A DNA stretch of 64,000 bases from UBA9676 sp963837105 (GCA_963837105.1 CAWIMG010000001.1:62001-126000), one strand, 5' to 3'; counted from the first letter of the stretch, positions 1 through 8,207 are shown. The notes: generated by a model not told the origin, from the letters alone. Program-made: numbers and translations.

Positions 1-369
1 GCCGCCCCGCGGCCAGCCACCTGATCGGGCGCGTTCCCCGTGCGGCGGTCACCTGTCACAGCCAGCCTCCCGGTTCCCCTGTCACACCCTGCTGACCTGG
101 CGATCCCGGTCCTGCGGGCTCTGCCAATCTAATGCCGGCCACCAACGCCGCGGGCACGGCAGCCCGGTCTGCTGCTTGCCACCAGGTCAGCCCCGGGTTT
201 CACTGAAATTGGCGGCCTGCGGTAGCTCGTCACCACCGGCAGCCCCGTGACGGCCCGGCTGGCCGGTGCGGGCACCTTGAGTGCCCGCACCCAGGCGGAG
301 GGGATGGATCGCCGTGGCACTTGCGAGTTCGGGCGCCGGCGCCCACCGTGACCACTTAGGCTCTCCCGC
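1..369. other. Left edge, no gene recognised
   Basis: No reading frame here has a recognisable product. The reading frames on the minus strand across 129-789 are Arg/Gly-rich and are shadows of the gene starting at 370. A short palindrome, GCTCTC/GAGAGC around 360-379, overlaps the putative start of that gene. Confidence 0.4.
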
Positions 370-1008
370 ATGCGAGAGCACCTTGAGCTCCCGCGGCCGA
401 TGCGGCTGCTGCGCACCACTCTCTGGAGCCTGCTCGAATCGGCCGGCCTGCCGGTAGCCGCCATCGCCATAGCCGGCTGGCTGGGCGGCCGTGACGCCGG
501 CCTGATCGCCGGCCTGGCCGCGACCTGGGTGCTGGCGGCCGGCCGCAAGATCGCCACCGGCAGCGTGCCGAGCCTGCTCACCATCTCGGCCGTGGTGCTC
601 ACCCTGCAGACGGCGATGGTGCTGGTGACCGGCCAGCTCTGGCTCTACCTGCTCCAGTTCCCGGCCGCCAACCTGGTGATGTGCGTGCTGTTCGTGCGGA
701 CCGCACGGGGCCCGAGCCCGCTGGTCGCCCGGCTGGCGGCGGAGGTGGTCGCGCTGCGCCAGCCGGCCACCCACCACCCGGGCCTGCACCGCTTCTTCCA
801 GGGCGCGACCTGGCTGTGGGCTGGGATCTTCTTCCTGCTCACGGCCGGGCTGGCGGTACTGATGGTGACCGAGCCGACCGGGCTGTTCGTGACAGCCTCG
901 ACCGCGCTGACCATCGGCCTGACCGTGGCCGGCACCGGCGTGTCGGCGCTCTGGTTCCGGTCGGTGCTGCGCCGGTTCGGCCTCACCCTGCGCTTCGCGC
1001 CCGCCTGA
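370..1008 (+). CDS. VC0807-like integral membrane protein
   Basis: The product is a small multi-pass membrane protein of 212 residues and unknown function. Hydrophobic stretches at about residues 27-39, 41-57, 69-88, 90-110, 145-165 and 172-195 suggest five or six membrane segments. The pattern of an RTTLWSLLESAGLP start and a WLWAG...TAGLAVLMV second half resembles the VC0807/DUF3159-like family of actinobacteria; this is family recall, not a search. The start is uncertain: ATG 370 and ATG 400 are both in frame, and 400 fits better with a membrane protein that begins just before its first helix. It is convergent with nusB, whose stop lies 51 bases away. Confidence 0.7.
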   Translation: MREHLELPRPMRLLRTTLWSLLESAGLPVAAIAIAGWLGGRDAGLIAGLAATWVLAAGRKIATGSVPSLLTISAVVLTLQTAMVLVTGQLWLYLLQFPAANLVMCVLFVRTARGPSPLVARLAAEVVALRQPATHHPGLHRFFQGATWLWAGIFFLLTAGLAVLMVTEPTGLFVTASTALTIGLTVAGTGVSALWFRSVLRRFGLTLRFAPA

Positions 1009-1059
1009 CCGGCCAGTCCCGCCCGTTAGCCCGGGTTCACCGGCCGGCCCGCGGCCCGG

Positions 1060-1470
1060 TCACAGGGCGAGCGTCGGCTTGAGGTTCAGCAGCCGGGCGA
1101 GCAGGCCGTTCACGAAGGCCGGGGAGCCCTCGGTGGATAGTTCCCGGGCCAGCCGGACGGCCTCGCTGATGGCGACGGCATCCGGGATGTCATCTGCCCA
1201 CAGCAGCTCGAAGGCGCCGATCCGGAGCAGATTGCGGTCCACCGCCGGCATCCGGTCCAGCGTCCAGCCCTCGGCATAGGTGGCCAGCAGCTCGTCGATC
1301 TGCTGCTGGTGGGCGTGCACGCCGCGGACCAGGTCAGCAGCATAGGCGGGCAGCGGCGGCATCTCATCGGCGGCGCGCTCGGCCAGCACGTCCAGCACCG
1401 GCTGGCGGCGCAGGTCCGCCTCGAACAGGACGTCGAGTGCCCGCTTGCGGGCCTTGCTGCGGGCAGGCAC
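1060..1470 (-). CDS. nusB: Transcription antitermination factor NusB
   Basis: NusB binds boxA RNA together with NusE (ribosomal S10) and promotes antitermination, above all on rRNA operons. The 136-residue length is normal. The N-terminal ARSKARKRALDVLFEADLR and the later DAVAISEAVRLARELSTEGSPAFVNGLLARL are hallmark NusB segments, including the conserved R-rich helix and the FVNG motif. The start is GTG at 1470, 9 bases after the efp stop, so nusB is the last gene of a peptidase-efp-nusB unit. In Streptomyces the neighbour beyond nusB is bldD; here bldD lies 45 kb away, so the block has been rearranged relative to that order. Confidence 0.95.
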   Translation of the reverse strand: MPARSKARKRALDVLFEADLRRQPVLDVLAERAADEMPPLPAYAADLVRGVHAHQQQIDELLATYAEGWTLDRMPAVDRNLLRIGAFELLWADDIPDAVAISEAVRLARELSTEGSPAFVNGLLARLLNLKPTLAL

Positions 1471-1479
1471 GGCGGGAAG

Positions 1480-2037
1480 TCAGGCCCGGCCGAGATATTC
1501 GCCGGTGCGGGTGTCCACCCTGACCTTCTCGCCGGTGGTGATGAACAGCGGCACGCTGATCTGCGCGCCGGTCTCCAGCGTGGCCGGCTTGGTGCCACCG
1601 GTGGAACGGTCGCCCTGCACGCCGGGGTCGGTCTGGCGGATGGTCAGTTCCACCGCGGCGGGCAGTTCCACGTACAGCGGCACGCCGTCGTTGAAGGCCA
1701 CCACCGCGGTCTGCTCCTCCAGCAGGTAGCTGGCGGCGTCGCCGACCGTGGCCGCCGGGATCCGGGGCTGGTCATAGTCCTGGGTGTCCATGAACACGAA
1801 GTCGTCGCCCTCGCGGTACAGGTACTGCATCTCCCGCTTGTCCACATTGGCGGTCTCGACCTTGACACCGGCGTTGAAGGTGCGGTCGACGACCTTGCCG
1901 GACAGCACGTTCTTCAGCCTGGTCCGCACGAAGGCGCCGCCCTTGCCCGGCTTGACGTGCTGGAACTCGACGACAGTCCACAGCTGCCCGTCGAGGTTGA
2001 GGGTAAGGCCGTTCTTAAGGTCGTTCGTGGTGGCCAC
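1480..2037 (-). CDS. efp: Elongation factor P
   Basis: EF-P enters the ribosomal E site and relieves stalling at consecutive prolines, which matters in this Pro-rich proteome. The 185 residues cover the KOW-like N domain, the OB domain and the C domain. The tip loop KPGKGGAF places Lys32 at the position that is modified in other bacteria. The C-terminal ISVPLFITTGEKVRVDTRTGEYLGRA is the standard EF-P ending. The start is ATG at 2037 with AGGAGA upstream. It is the middle gene of the conserved peptidase-efp-nusB unit. Confidence 0.97.
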   Translation of the reverse strand: MATTNDLKNGLTLNLDGQLWTVVEFQHVKPGKGGAFVRTRLKNVLSGKVVDRTFNAGVKVETANVDKREMQYLYREGDDFVFMDTQDYDQPRIPAATVGDAASYLLEEQTAVVAFNDGVPLYVELPAAVELTIRQTDPGVQGDRSTGGTKPATLETGAQISVPLFITTGEKVRVDTRTGEYLGRA

Positions 2038-2085
2038 GTGTGTCTCTCCTGATATGGGCGGCCAGCCCGCCAGGGCCGGTACGCC

Positions 2086-3187
2086 CTAGAGGACGAGCAG
2101 CTCACTGCCGGTCGCGCTGGTCGTCGTGGTGAGCAGGTCACGGGCTGCCGCAGGCGTCCCGGAGCGCACCACCAGGGTGTCCTCGATCCTGACGCCACCC
2201 CTGCCGGGCAGGTAGACGCCCGGTTCGACGGTGATGGGAACCCGGTCAGCAAGTCTACCGGGCTGTCCTGGCCCCAGCGCCGGCGCCTCGTGGATCTCCA
2301 GCCCGACGCCGTGGCCCACGCCGTGGCCGAAGAACTCCCCGTCAGCCGGCCTGCTCGATGACGTCCCGGGCGGCCGCATCCACATCCGCCGCCGCGGCCC
2401 CCGGCACGGCTGCCGCGATCCCGGCCCGCTGCGCGGCGGCGACCAGCTCGTACACCTCGCGCTGCCAGCCGGCTGGCGGGCCGAGTGCCACCGTCCGGGT
2501 CATGTCGGCGTGATAGCCGCCGACGCGGGCGCCGCAGTCGATGGTGATCAGGTCACCGGCCACGAACGCCCGGCCGCCCGGCTCGTGGTGCGGGATGGCC
2601 CCGTTCGGCCCGCTGGCCACGATGGTGTCGAAAGCGGGCTTGTCCGCCCCGGCCTCGATCATCGCCCGCTCGATCAGCGTGGCTAGCTGGCGCTCGGTCA
2701 TGCCGGCCGCGATCAGGGGCGCGACCCGGTCAAACGCCTGCCCGGTGAGGGCGCAGGCCTGGCCGAGCAGGGCCAGCTCGGCCGGGTCCTTGACGATCCG
2801 CAGCTCCTCCACCGCCCGCCCCAGCGGCCGCAGGCCAATGCCGCCGATGGCGGCCAGTTCGTCTCGCTGCTCGACGGTCATCTCGTGCGCCTCGAACGCG
2901 AGCCTGCGCAGCCCGCGCTCGGCCGCCAGCGCGGCCAGCCCGGCCGCCACCGCCCGGGTGACGACGAGCTCGGTGCCGGGCGCCTGGAGTTCGGCGGTGA
3001 GCGCGTACCGGGAATCGGTGGCCAGCACCGCCACGCCGTCGGCGGGTACCAGCACGGCAGCATTGGAGCTGGCCAGCCCGGTCAGATAACGGACGTTGAC
3101 CCCGCTGGTGATCAGCGCCGCATCGGCGTCCCGGGCGGCCAGCCCGGCTGCCAGCCGATCCCGGCGGGGCTGCTGGATGTCCGGCAT
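2086..3187 (-). pseudogene. M24 Xaa-Pro aminopeptidase/dipeptidase, frameshifted
   Basis: This is a PepP/PepQ-type metallopeptidase that cleaves X-Pro bonds; its place next to efp is conserved in actinobacteria. The first part runs to 2342 and holds the creatinase-like N domain and the first two metal ligands (IDCG, HADMTRT). The remaining ligands, in GHGVGHGVG, VEPGVYLP and GVRIEDT, lie in another frame at 2086-2360. At the junction the minus strand reads GGC TGA CGG GGA. Removing the G of that TGA restores GGC TAC GGG GAG (Gly-Tyr-Gly-Glu), exactly the family sequence AGYGEFFGHG. So one inserted G near 2346 breaks an otherwise intact gene of about 366 residues. The preferred start is ATG 3187; ATG 3217 is also open. 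It is either a recent pseudogene or a base-call error. Confidence 0.85.
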
Positions 3188-3254
3188 GACCCTGACTGTA
3201 CGCAACGGCGCTGCCACCGGCCCGGGTGCGCCCGCCCGGGGCCGTGCACGCGGG

Positions 3255-3764
3255 TCAGCCCAGCTGCTTGGCCATGATGATGTCGTCCACGTAGCTGCCC
3301 TGGATGCAGAACTCGGCCCGCAGCGTGCCCTCCCGCCGGAAGCCGGCCCGCTCGTACAGCCGCAGCGCGGGCTCGTTGGTGCTCAGCACCCGCAGCGACA
3401 GCTTGCTCCCGCCGCGCTCGCGGGCGAACCGCTCGGCCGCGGCGAGCAGGGCGGTGGCGACCCCCTGGCCGCGGGACCCGGGGGCGACGGCGAGCCCGGC
3501 GATCCCCAGCACGTGCGCGTTCTCGCGCAGCCCGGTGACCGGCCGCACCCGGATATAGCCAAGCACCCGGCCACCTGCCTCGGCCACCAGGTGTGTCCCG
3601 GGCGGGCTGTCATCGGTGAAGAACGTGAAGAAGGGGTCGCCGACCCGCTCGATCACCGACGGGAATCCCGACGCCGGGGTCCAGGCCGCGGCGTCAACCC
3701 TGGTCAGCGCCTCCTCATCGGCGGTGCGGGCGACTCTGATCACGAGCCCGTCCGGTATGGCCAC
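3255..3764 (-). CDS. GNAT family N-acetyltransferase
   Basis: The product is a 169-residue single-domain acetyltransferase. The acetyl-CoA pyrophosphate-binding motif is visible as GSRGQGVATALL at about residues 97-108, preceded by the beta-4 strand HVLGIAGLAVAP and followed by the motif-B stretch SLRVLSTNEPALRLYERAGF. The substrate cannot be told from the sequence; the layout resembles RimI/PhnO-like small-molecule or protein acetylases. It is divergent from the PadR gene, and the roughly 130 bases between them carry the candidate operator at 3835-3874. Confidence 0.85.
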   Translation of the reverse strand: MAIPDGLVIRVARTADEEALTRVDAAAWTPASGFPSVIERVGDPFFTFFTDDSPPGTHLVAEAGGRVLGYIRVRPVTGLRENAHVLGIAGLAVAPGSRGQGVATALLAAAERFARERGGSKLSLRVLSTNEPALRLYERAGFRREGTLRAEFCIQGSYVDDIIMAKQLG

Positions 3765-3834
3765 CAGCCCATCCTGCCCGCGGTGTCAAATCCGGGCGGC
3801 ATCAGTCCATCTTCTCCATAATGCTTGCGGACGA

Positions 3835-3890
3835 ATACACGTAGCCATATACTCGTAGCCGGATATACGTTACCGGATGCGTCAGAGGAG
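3835..3890 (+). promoter_or_regulatory. Direct-repeat operator and RBS of the padR-like gene
   Basis: ATACACGTAGCC (3835-3846) and ATACTCGTAGCC (3849-3860) are direct repeats with a 14-base period, followed by ATATACGTTACC (3863-3874). This A/T-rich cluster stands out against the GC-rich background. It sits just upstream of the ribosome site GAGGAG (3885-3890). PadR proteins usually repress their own promoter, so this is the likely operator; that role is inference. Confidence 0.45.
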
Positions 3891-3896
3891 GCTGGG

Positions 3897-4592
3897 ATGC
3901 CAGGACGGCGTGCCGTCGCCAACCCGCTGGCGCTGGCGGTCCTCGTCACCTTGTCCGAGCGGCCCATGCATCCCTACGAGATGGCCACCACCATGCGCTC
4001 CTACGGCAAGGAGCGCAGCATCAAGCTGAACTACGGCTCGCTCTACACCGTGGTGGGCAACCTGGCCAAGCACGGGTTCATCGCGGCGGCCGCCGCCAGC
4101 CGGGCGGGCCGGCGGCCAGAACGCACCGTGTATGAGATCACCGAGGCGGGCCGCCAGGAGCTTGAGGACTGGATGGCTGAGCTCATCGCGGTCCCGGTCA
4201 AGGAGTACCCCCAGTTCGAGGCGGCGCTGTCGGAACTGCCGGTGCTCCCCCCCAGCCGCGCGCTGGAACTGCTCAAGGACCGGATCGCGGCGCTGGAGCA
4301 GGCGATCGCCGGCGACCGCGCCGAGCTTGCCGGGCTGACTGATATCCCCCGGCTGTTCCTGCTGGAAGCCGAGTACCACGTGGCCATGCGGGAGGCCGAG
4401 CTGGCCTGGGTGCGCGGGCTGGCCGCCGAGTTCGAGGACCGGACCTTCCCGGGCCTGGACGGCTGGCAGCACGTGCACGACCACCACGAATGGCCGCCGC
4501 AGTTCGGCCAGGCCCCGGAAGGCCGCCAGCCCGGTGACCCAGTTGGCTACCCCCCGGCCGCCGGAAAGGAGGGCGCCAGCAGCAGCGACTGA
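3897..4592 (+). CDS. PadR family transcriptional regulator
   Basis: The product is a winged-helix repressor of 231 residues. The N-terminal PadR domain (about residues 8-90) shows the family signature LSERPMHPYEMATTM followed by LNYGSLYTVVGNLAKHGFI. The C-terminal half is the Vir-type helical dimerisation region (EAALSELPVLPP to about residue 190). The start ATG 3897 was chosen because GAGGAG lies 6 bases upstream; the frame stays open to 3825 without a ribosome site. It precedes a DrrAB-type exporter on the same strand. PadR genes next to such exporters usually repress them until a drug ligand binds, so this is the probable local regulator. Confidence 0.9.
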   Translation: MPGRRAVANPLALAVLVTLSERPMHPYEMATTMRSYGKERSIKLNYGSLYTVVGNLAKHGFIAAAAASRAGRRPERTVYEITEAGRQELEDWMAELIAVPVKEYPQFEAALSELPVLPPSRALELLKDRIAALEQAIAGDRAELAGLTDIPRLFLLEAEYHVAMREAELAWVRGLAAEFEDRTFPGLDGWQHVHDHHEWPPQFGQAPEGRQPGDPVGYPPAAGKEGASSSD

Positions 4593-4595
4593 CAG

Positions 4596-4637
4596 ACGGC
4601 CCCCGGCAAGGTGCGGCAACACCTGGCCAGGGGCCGT
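4596..4637 (+). terminator. Hairpin between padR and the ABC transporter
   Basis: An 18-base arm at 4596-4613 pairs with 4620-4637 at 16 of 18 positions around a 6-base loop, starting 3 bases after the padR stop. There is no T-run, so it may be a factor-dependent or stabilising hairpin. It suggests that the exporter has its own promoter in 4638-4736. Confidence 0.45.
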
Positions 4638-4748
4638 GACCACCGAACCGGTCCCGCGGCGCGAGACCAGCGCGAGTGAGCACCTCTAGGATACGTGGCT
4701 GCTCCGCCCTGGACCGGTGTCCAACACCACCCATCAGGGAGGAAAGGC

Positions 4749-5777
4749 ATGACCACGGCAACCCAGGCGGCACCGGCCCGCGCCACCGCCACCTTCGCGA
4801 TCGAGGCCGACCACCTCGTCAAGACCTATCCCAAGGGCGTACGCGCGCTGGCCGGGCTCAGTTTCGCTGTCCCGGCGGGCACGGTCTTCGCCCTGCTCGG
4901 CCCGAACGGCGCGGGCAAGTCCACCACCGTCAAGATCCTGACCACGCTGGCCCAGGCCGACTCCGGCACCGCCACCGTGGCCGGCCTGGACGTGCGGGCG
5001 CGGCCCGCGCAGGTGCGGCACGCCATCGGCGTGGTCGGCCAGCGCAGCGGGGCCGACCCGATGGCCACCGGCCGGGAAAACCTGCTGCTGACCGGCCGGA
5101 TCCAGGGCATGCGGGGGCGGAGCCTGACCGCCCGCATCGACGAGCTGCTCGGCCGGTTCGGCCTGGCCGACGCGGCCGGCCGCCTCGTCCGCACCTACTC
5201 GGGTGGCATGCGGCGGCGGCTGGATGTCGCCCTGGGCCTGGTCAACCAGCCTCAGGTGCTCTTCCTGGACGAGCCGACGGCCGGACTGGACCCGGAATCC
5301 CGCTCGGCCATGTGGGACGAGATCGCCCGGCTCTCGGCCGGGGACGGGCTCACCATCTTGCTGACCACCCACTACCTGGACGAAGCCGACCGGCTGGCGG
5401 ACCGCCTGGCCATCGTGGACCAGGGCCGGGTGGTCACCGAGGGCTCCCCGGATGAACTCAAGGGCCAGCTGCACGGCGACTCGGTGCACATCGAGCTGGG
5501 CGGCCAGGCCAGCCACGAACGGCTGCTGGCCGCGCTCAGCCGGGTTCCGGTCCGCGAGGTCCGGGTGGATGGCAGCCGGCTCAGCGCCCGCGCCGACGAT
5601 GGCGCCACCGCACTGCCCACCGTCCTGGCCGCGCTGGACGGCGCCGGCCTGGCGGTCCGGGCCGCGACCGTGGCCCGGACCTCGCTCGACGACGTCTACC
5701 TGCGGCATGCCGGGCGCCACTTCGCCGACGCCGACCAGCAGCCAGGCACGCCCAGCCAGAACGGAGGATCACGATGA
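4749..5777 (+). CDS. DrrA-like ABC transporter ATP-binding protein
   Basis: This is the ATPase of a two-gene drug or lipid exporter of the daunorubicin-resistance type (342 residues). Visible motifs are Walker A GPNGAGKS (51-58), signature YSGGMRRRLDVALGL (from 150), Walker B VLFLDEPTAGLD (170-181) and the switch His in LLTTHYLDEAD (His208). After residue 230 it carries the DrrA-type C-terminal domain, ending in SLDDVYLRHAGRHF. The start ATG 4749 has a strong AGGGAGGAAAGG site upstream. Its stop overlaps the permease start by 4 bases, so the two are translationally coupled. Confidence 0.93.
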   Translation: MTTATQAAPARATATFAIEADHLVKTYPKGVRALAGLSFAVPAGTVFALLGPNGAGKSTTVKILTTLAQADSGTATVAGLDVRARPAQVRHAIGVVGQRSGADPMATGRENLLLTGRIQGMRGRSLTARIDELLGRFGLADAAGRLVRTYSGGMRRRLDVALGLVNQPQVLFLDEPTAGLDPESRSAMWDEIARLSAGDGLTILLTTHYLDEADRLADRLAIVDQGRVVTEGSPDELKGQLHGDSVHIELGGQASHERLLAALSRVPVREVRVDGSRLSARADDGATALPTVLAALDGAGLAVRAATVARTSLDDVYLRHAGRHFADADQQPGTPSQNGGSR

Positions 5778-6550
5778 CCACCATCGCCACCCACACCTCG
5801 CTGATGACCGGGCGGCAACTGCGGGCATTCGCCCGCCAGCCCGCCTATCTGGTGATCAGTCTCATCCAGCCGGTGATCTGGCTGTTCCTGTTCGGGTCGC
5901 TGTTCCGCAAGGTGGTCGAGCTGCCGGGGTTCGGCACCAGCTCCTACCTCGACTACCTGGTGCCCGGCGTAGTGATCATGAGCGCGCTGTCCACCAGCAT
6001 GTGGAGCGGCATGACCGTGCTGGAGGAGATCGACCGCGGCACCATGGACCGGTTCCTGGTGCTGCCGCTGCACCGCTCGGCCATCATCAACGCCTCGGTG
6101 ATCATGCAGTCGCTGATGACCACCGTGCAGTCGGTCATCATCGTGGCGCTGGGCTGGCTGGCCGGCGCGCACTACCCCGGCGGCCTGGCCGGCGTGCTGG
6201 TGCTGATCGCGGGCTCGGTGCTGATCGCCATCGTGTTCAGCGCGTTCTCGAACACGGTCGGGATGCTGGCCCGGCAGCGCGAGACGATCATCGGCATCAA
6301 CACGTTCCTGCTGCTGCCACTGACCTTCCTGTCCACCGCGTTCATGGCCACCGCGCTCATGCCGCACTGGATGCGGACGGTGGCCGGCGGCAACCCGGTC
6401 AACTGGGCGCTGGTGGCGGGCCGGTCGGCGATGAACACCAGCCCGGACTGGGCCAGGGTGCTGGCCCAGGGCGGTGGCCTGGCGCTGCTAGCGATCGGGG
6501 TCACGGCCTTGTCCGTGCTCACGTTCCGCGCCTACCAGAAGTCGGTGTAG
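5774..6550 (+). CDS. DrrB-like ABC-2 type permease
   Basis: This is the membrane half of the exporter (258 residues, ABC-2 family). It begins with the typical SLMTGRQLRAFARQPAYLVISLIQPVIWLFLFGSLF, has about six hydrophobic helices, and contains the ABC-2 signature region ARQRETIIGINTFLLLPLTFLSTAF with the preceding short loop. It is coupled to the ATPase by an ATGA overlap. The substrate is unknown; relatives export anthracyclines and other amphipathic drugs. No biosynthetic genes for such a compound are present nearby. Confidence 0.92.
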   Translation: MTTIATHTSLMTGRQLRAFARQPAYLVISLIQPVIWLFLFGSLFRKVVELPGFGTSSYLDYLVPGVVIMSALSTSMWSGMTVLEEIDRGTMDRFLVLPLHRSAIINASVIMQSLMTTVQSVIIVALGWLAGAHYPGGLAGVLVLIAGSVLIAIVFSAFSNTVGMLARQRETIIGINTFLLLPLTFLSTAFMATALMPHWMRTVAGGNPVNWALVAGRSAMNTSPDWARVLAQGGGLALLAIGVTALSVLTFRAYQKSV

Positions 6551-6561
6551 CCACTCCCATT

Positions 6562-6609
6562 CCATGATCACGGAATCCTGTCAGTCACTGTGACTGACAG
6601 GATTCCGTG
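6562..6609. repeat. Perfect 20-bp palindrome, copy 1 of a dispersed repeat
   Basis: CACGGAATCCTGTCAGTCAC (6569-6588), one T, then its exact reverse complement (6590-6609). It fills the gap between the convergent permease and LLM genes and ends directly at the LLM stop codon. The 25 bases at 6562-6586 match the reverse complement of 42351-42375 at 24 of 25 positions. It could serve as a bidirectional terminator, although it has no T-run. Confidence 0.75.
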
Positions 6610-7680
6610 CTAGTGACTGGCGCCCGGCTGGGCAGGTGCTAGCTCGCGGATGCGCTCGATCAGGTGCACCCGCTCGGCGTGGGTCGGTGCCAGCGGCGTC
6701 ACGTTCAGCGTGGTGACGCCGGACTCCGCCATCGCGGCCACCCGCTCCGCCACATAGCCCTCCGGCCCGATCAGCGACGTCCCGGCCAGCAGCTCGGCCG
6801 GCACCAGCGCCGCCGCCTCGTCCTTGCGCCCGTCCAGGTAGGCGTCCTGGCAGGCGCTGGCCTCCGCCTCGAACCCGAACCGGACGGCCAGCTCGTAGTA
6901 GAAGTTGCGGCCCCGGTCCCGGTGCGGGCCCATGCCGCCGACATAGAGCGCGAAGACCGGCCGGGCCAGCTCCCGGTAGCCGGCCACCTCGTCGCCGATG
7001 GCCAGCGGCGCCTGGCCCACCACGTCCAGCGGCGGCAGCGACGGATCGCGCCGGGCCCGGCCGGCGGCCAGCGGCTCCCCCCACGCGGCCGCCGCCTTCT
7101 CCGGGAAGTAGAAGATCGGCTCCCAGCCCTCGGCCGCCTCGGCGGCCAGCTCCACGTTCTTCGGCCCCAGTGCCGCCACCACGATCGGGATCCGCTCGCG
7201 GACCGGGTGGTTGATCAGCTTGAGCGGCTTGCCCAGCCCGGTCCCCCGGCCAGGTGGCAGCGGGATCTGGTAGTGCGGGCCGGTGTGCTCCAGCCGTTCC
7301 CGCCGCCACACCTGCCGGCAGATCTCGATGATCTCCCGGGTCCGCCCGACCGGCGCGTCGTAGGGCACCCCGTGCCAGCCCTCGATCACCTGCGGACCGG
7401 AGGCGCCGAGGCCGAGCGTGAACCGGCCGCCCGACACGTAGTCCAGGCCCGCCGCGGTCATCGCGGTCAGCGTCGGCGTCCGCGTGTACAGCTGGAGGAT
7501 GCCGGAGGCGATCTCCAGCCGCTGCGTCCGCGCCGCGATGTAGCCGAGCTGGCTGACCGCGTCGAAGCTGTACGCCTCCGGCACGAACACGATGTCCAGC
7601 CCGGCCTTCTCGTAGTCGGCCAGCTCGGCGACGGTCTCGGTGAAGCCGCCCGCGTAGTTCAGGGCCATCCCGATGCGCAT
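6610..7680 (-). CDS. LLM class F420-dependent oxidoreductase
   Basis: The product is a luciferase-like TIM-barrel enzyme of 356 residues, of the kind that uses F420H2 for hydride transfer. The family pattern is clear: an N-terminal strand MRIGMALNY, VFVPEAYSFDAVSQLGYIAA, GILQLYTRTPTLTAMTAAGLDYVSGGRFTLGLGASGP, and the C-terminal GPEGYVAERVAAMAESGVTTLNV. The presence of F420 fits an actinomycete. The physiological substrate cannot be inferred. The stop codon abuts the palindrome at 6569-6609, and the gene lies between the exporter and aroQ without a link to either. Confidence 0.9.
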   Translation of the reverse strand: MRIGMALNYAGGFTETVAELADYEKAGLDIVFVPEAYSFDAVSQLGYIAARTQRLEIASGILQLYTRTPTLTAMTAAGLDYVSGGRFTLGLGASGPQVIEGWHGVPYDAPVGRTREIIEICRQVWRRERLEHTGPHYQIPLPPGRGTGLGKPLKLINHPVRERIPIVVAALGPKNVELAAEAAEGWEPIFYFPEKAAAAWGEPLAAGRARRDPSLPPLDVVGQAPLAIGDEVAGYRELARPVFALYVGGMGPHRDRGRNFYYELAVRFGFEAEASACQDAYLDGRKDEAAALVPAELLAGTSLIGPEGYVAERVAAMAESGVTTLNVTPLAPTHAERVHLIERIRELAPAQPGASH

Positions 7681-7751
7681 AGACCGGCCTCCCGGCAGCG
7701 GTGCGTGGCCGCCCGTCGTTAGGCAGGCCGATGGACAGAGGTTAACCGCGT

Positions 7752-8207
7752 TCAGCCCTGCTGGCCGAGGCCGGCCGCGGCCAGGGCGGCGATCGCGGTC
7801 AGGGCGAGCCGGTAGGAGAGCAGGCCGAACCCGGCGACGGTGCCGTCGGCGACCGCGGCCACCACTGAGGTGTGCCGGAACTCCTCCCGCGCGGCCGGGT
7901 TGGACAGGTGAACCTCCACCAGCGGCGCGGTCCGCATCGCCAGCGCGTCGCGCAGGGCGTAGGAGTAGTGGGTGAAAGCGGCCGGATTGAGCACCACCGG
8001 CGTCCGGTCGTCCGCCGCCTGGTGGATCCAGCCGATGAGTTCGGCCTCGTCATCGGTCTGCCGGACGTCAACCTCCAGCCCCAGCTCACGGCCGGCCGCC
8101 TGGCAGGCGGCGGCCAGGTCGGCCAGCGTGGCGTGGCCATAGACCTCTGGTTCCCGGGCGCCCAGCCGTCCCAGGTTGGGGCCGTTCAGCACCAGCACGG
8201 CGATCAC
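7752..8207 (-). CDS. aroQ: 3-dehydroquinate dehydratase, type II
   Basis: The enzyme catalyses trans-dehydration of 3-dehydroquinate to 3-dehydroshikimate, the third shikimate step. It has 151 residues, normal for the small dodecameric type II enzyme. LNGPNLGRLGAREPEVYG at the N-terminus carries the catalytic Tyr23; LNPAAFTHYSYALRDAL and VEVHLSN carry the Asn and His that bind substrate; FRHTSVV supplies the arginine/lid region. The start ATG 8207 overlaps the aroB stop by 4 bases. It is the last gene of aroC-aroK-aroB-aroQ. Confidence 0.95.
   Translation of the reverse strand: MIAVLVLNGPNLGRLGAREPEVYGHATLADLAAACQAAGRELGLEVDVRQTDDEAELIGWIHQAADDRTPVVLNPAAFTHYSYALRDALAMRTAPLVEVHLSNPAAREEFRHTSVVAAVADGTVAGFGLLSYRLALTAIAALAAAGLGQQG

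Noticed and set aside
187..986. Minus-strand reading frames across the left edge
   Set aside because: Gln/His/Arg-rich translations in antisense to the membrane protein gene; no motif or ribosome site.
2340..2352. Programmed +1 frameshift in the peptidase
   Set aside because: The TGA-C context is suggestive, but no stimulatory element is visible and other genes in the window show similar single-base errors.
6569..6609. Ordinary intrinsic terminator only
   Set aside because: There is no T-run, and the arm recurs at 42351-42375, which a simple terminator would not explain. A terminator role remains possible.
3255..7680. Antibiotic biosynthetic gene cluster
   Set aside because: Only a regulator, an exporter and an oxidoreductase are present; no synthase or tailoring set is encoded.
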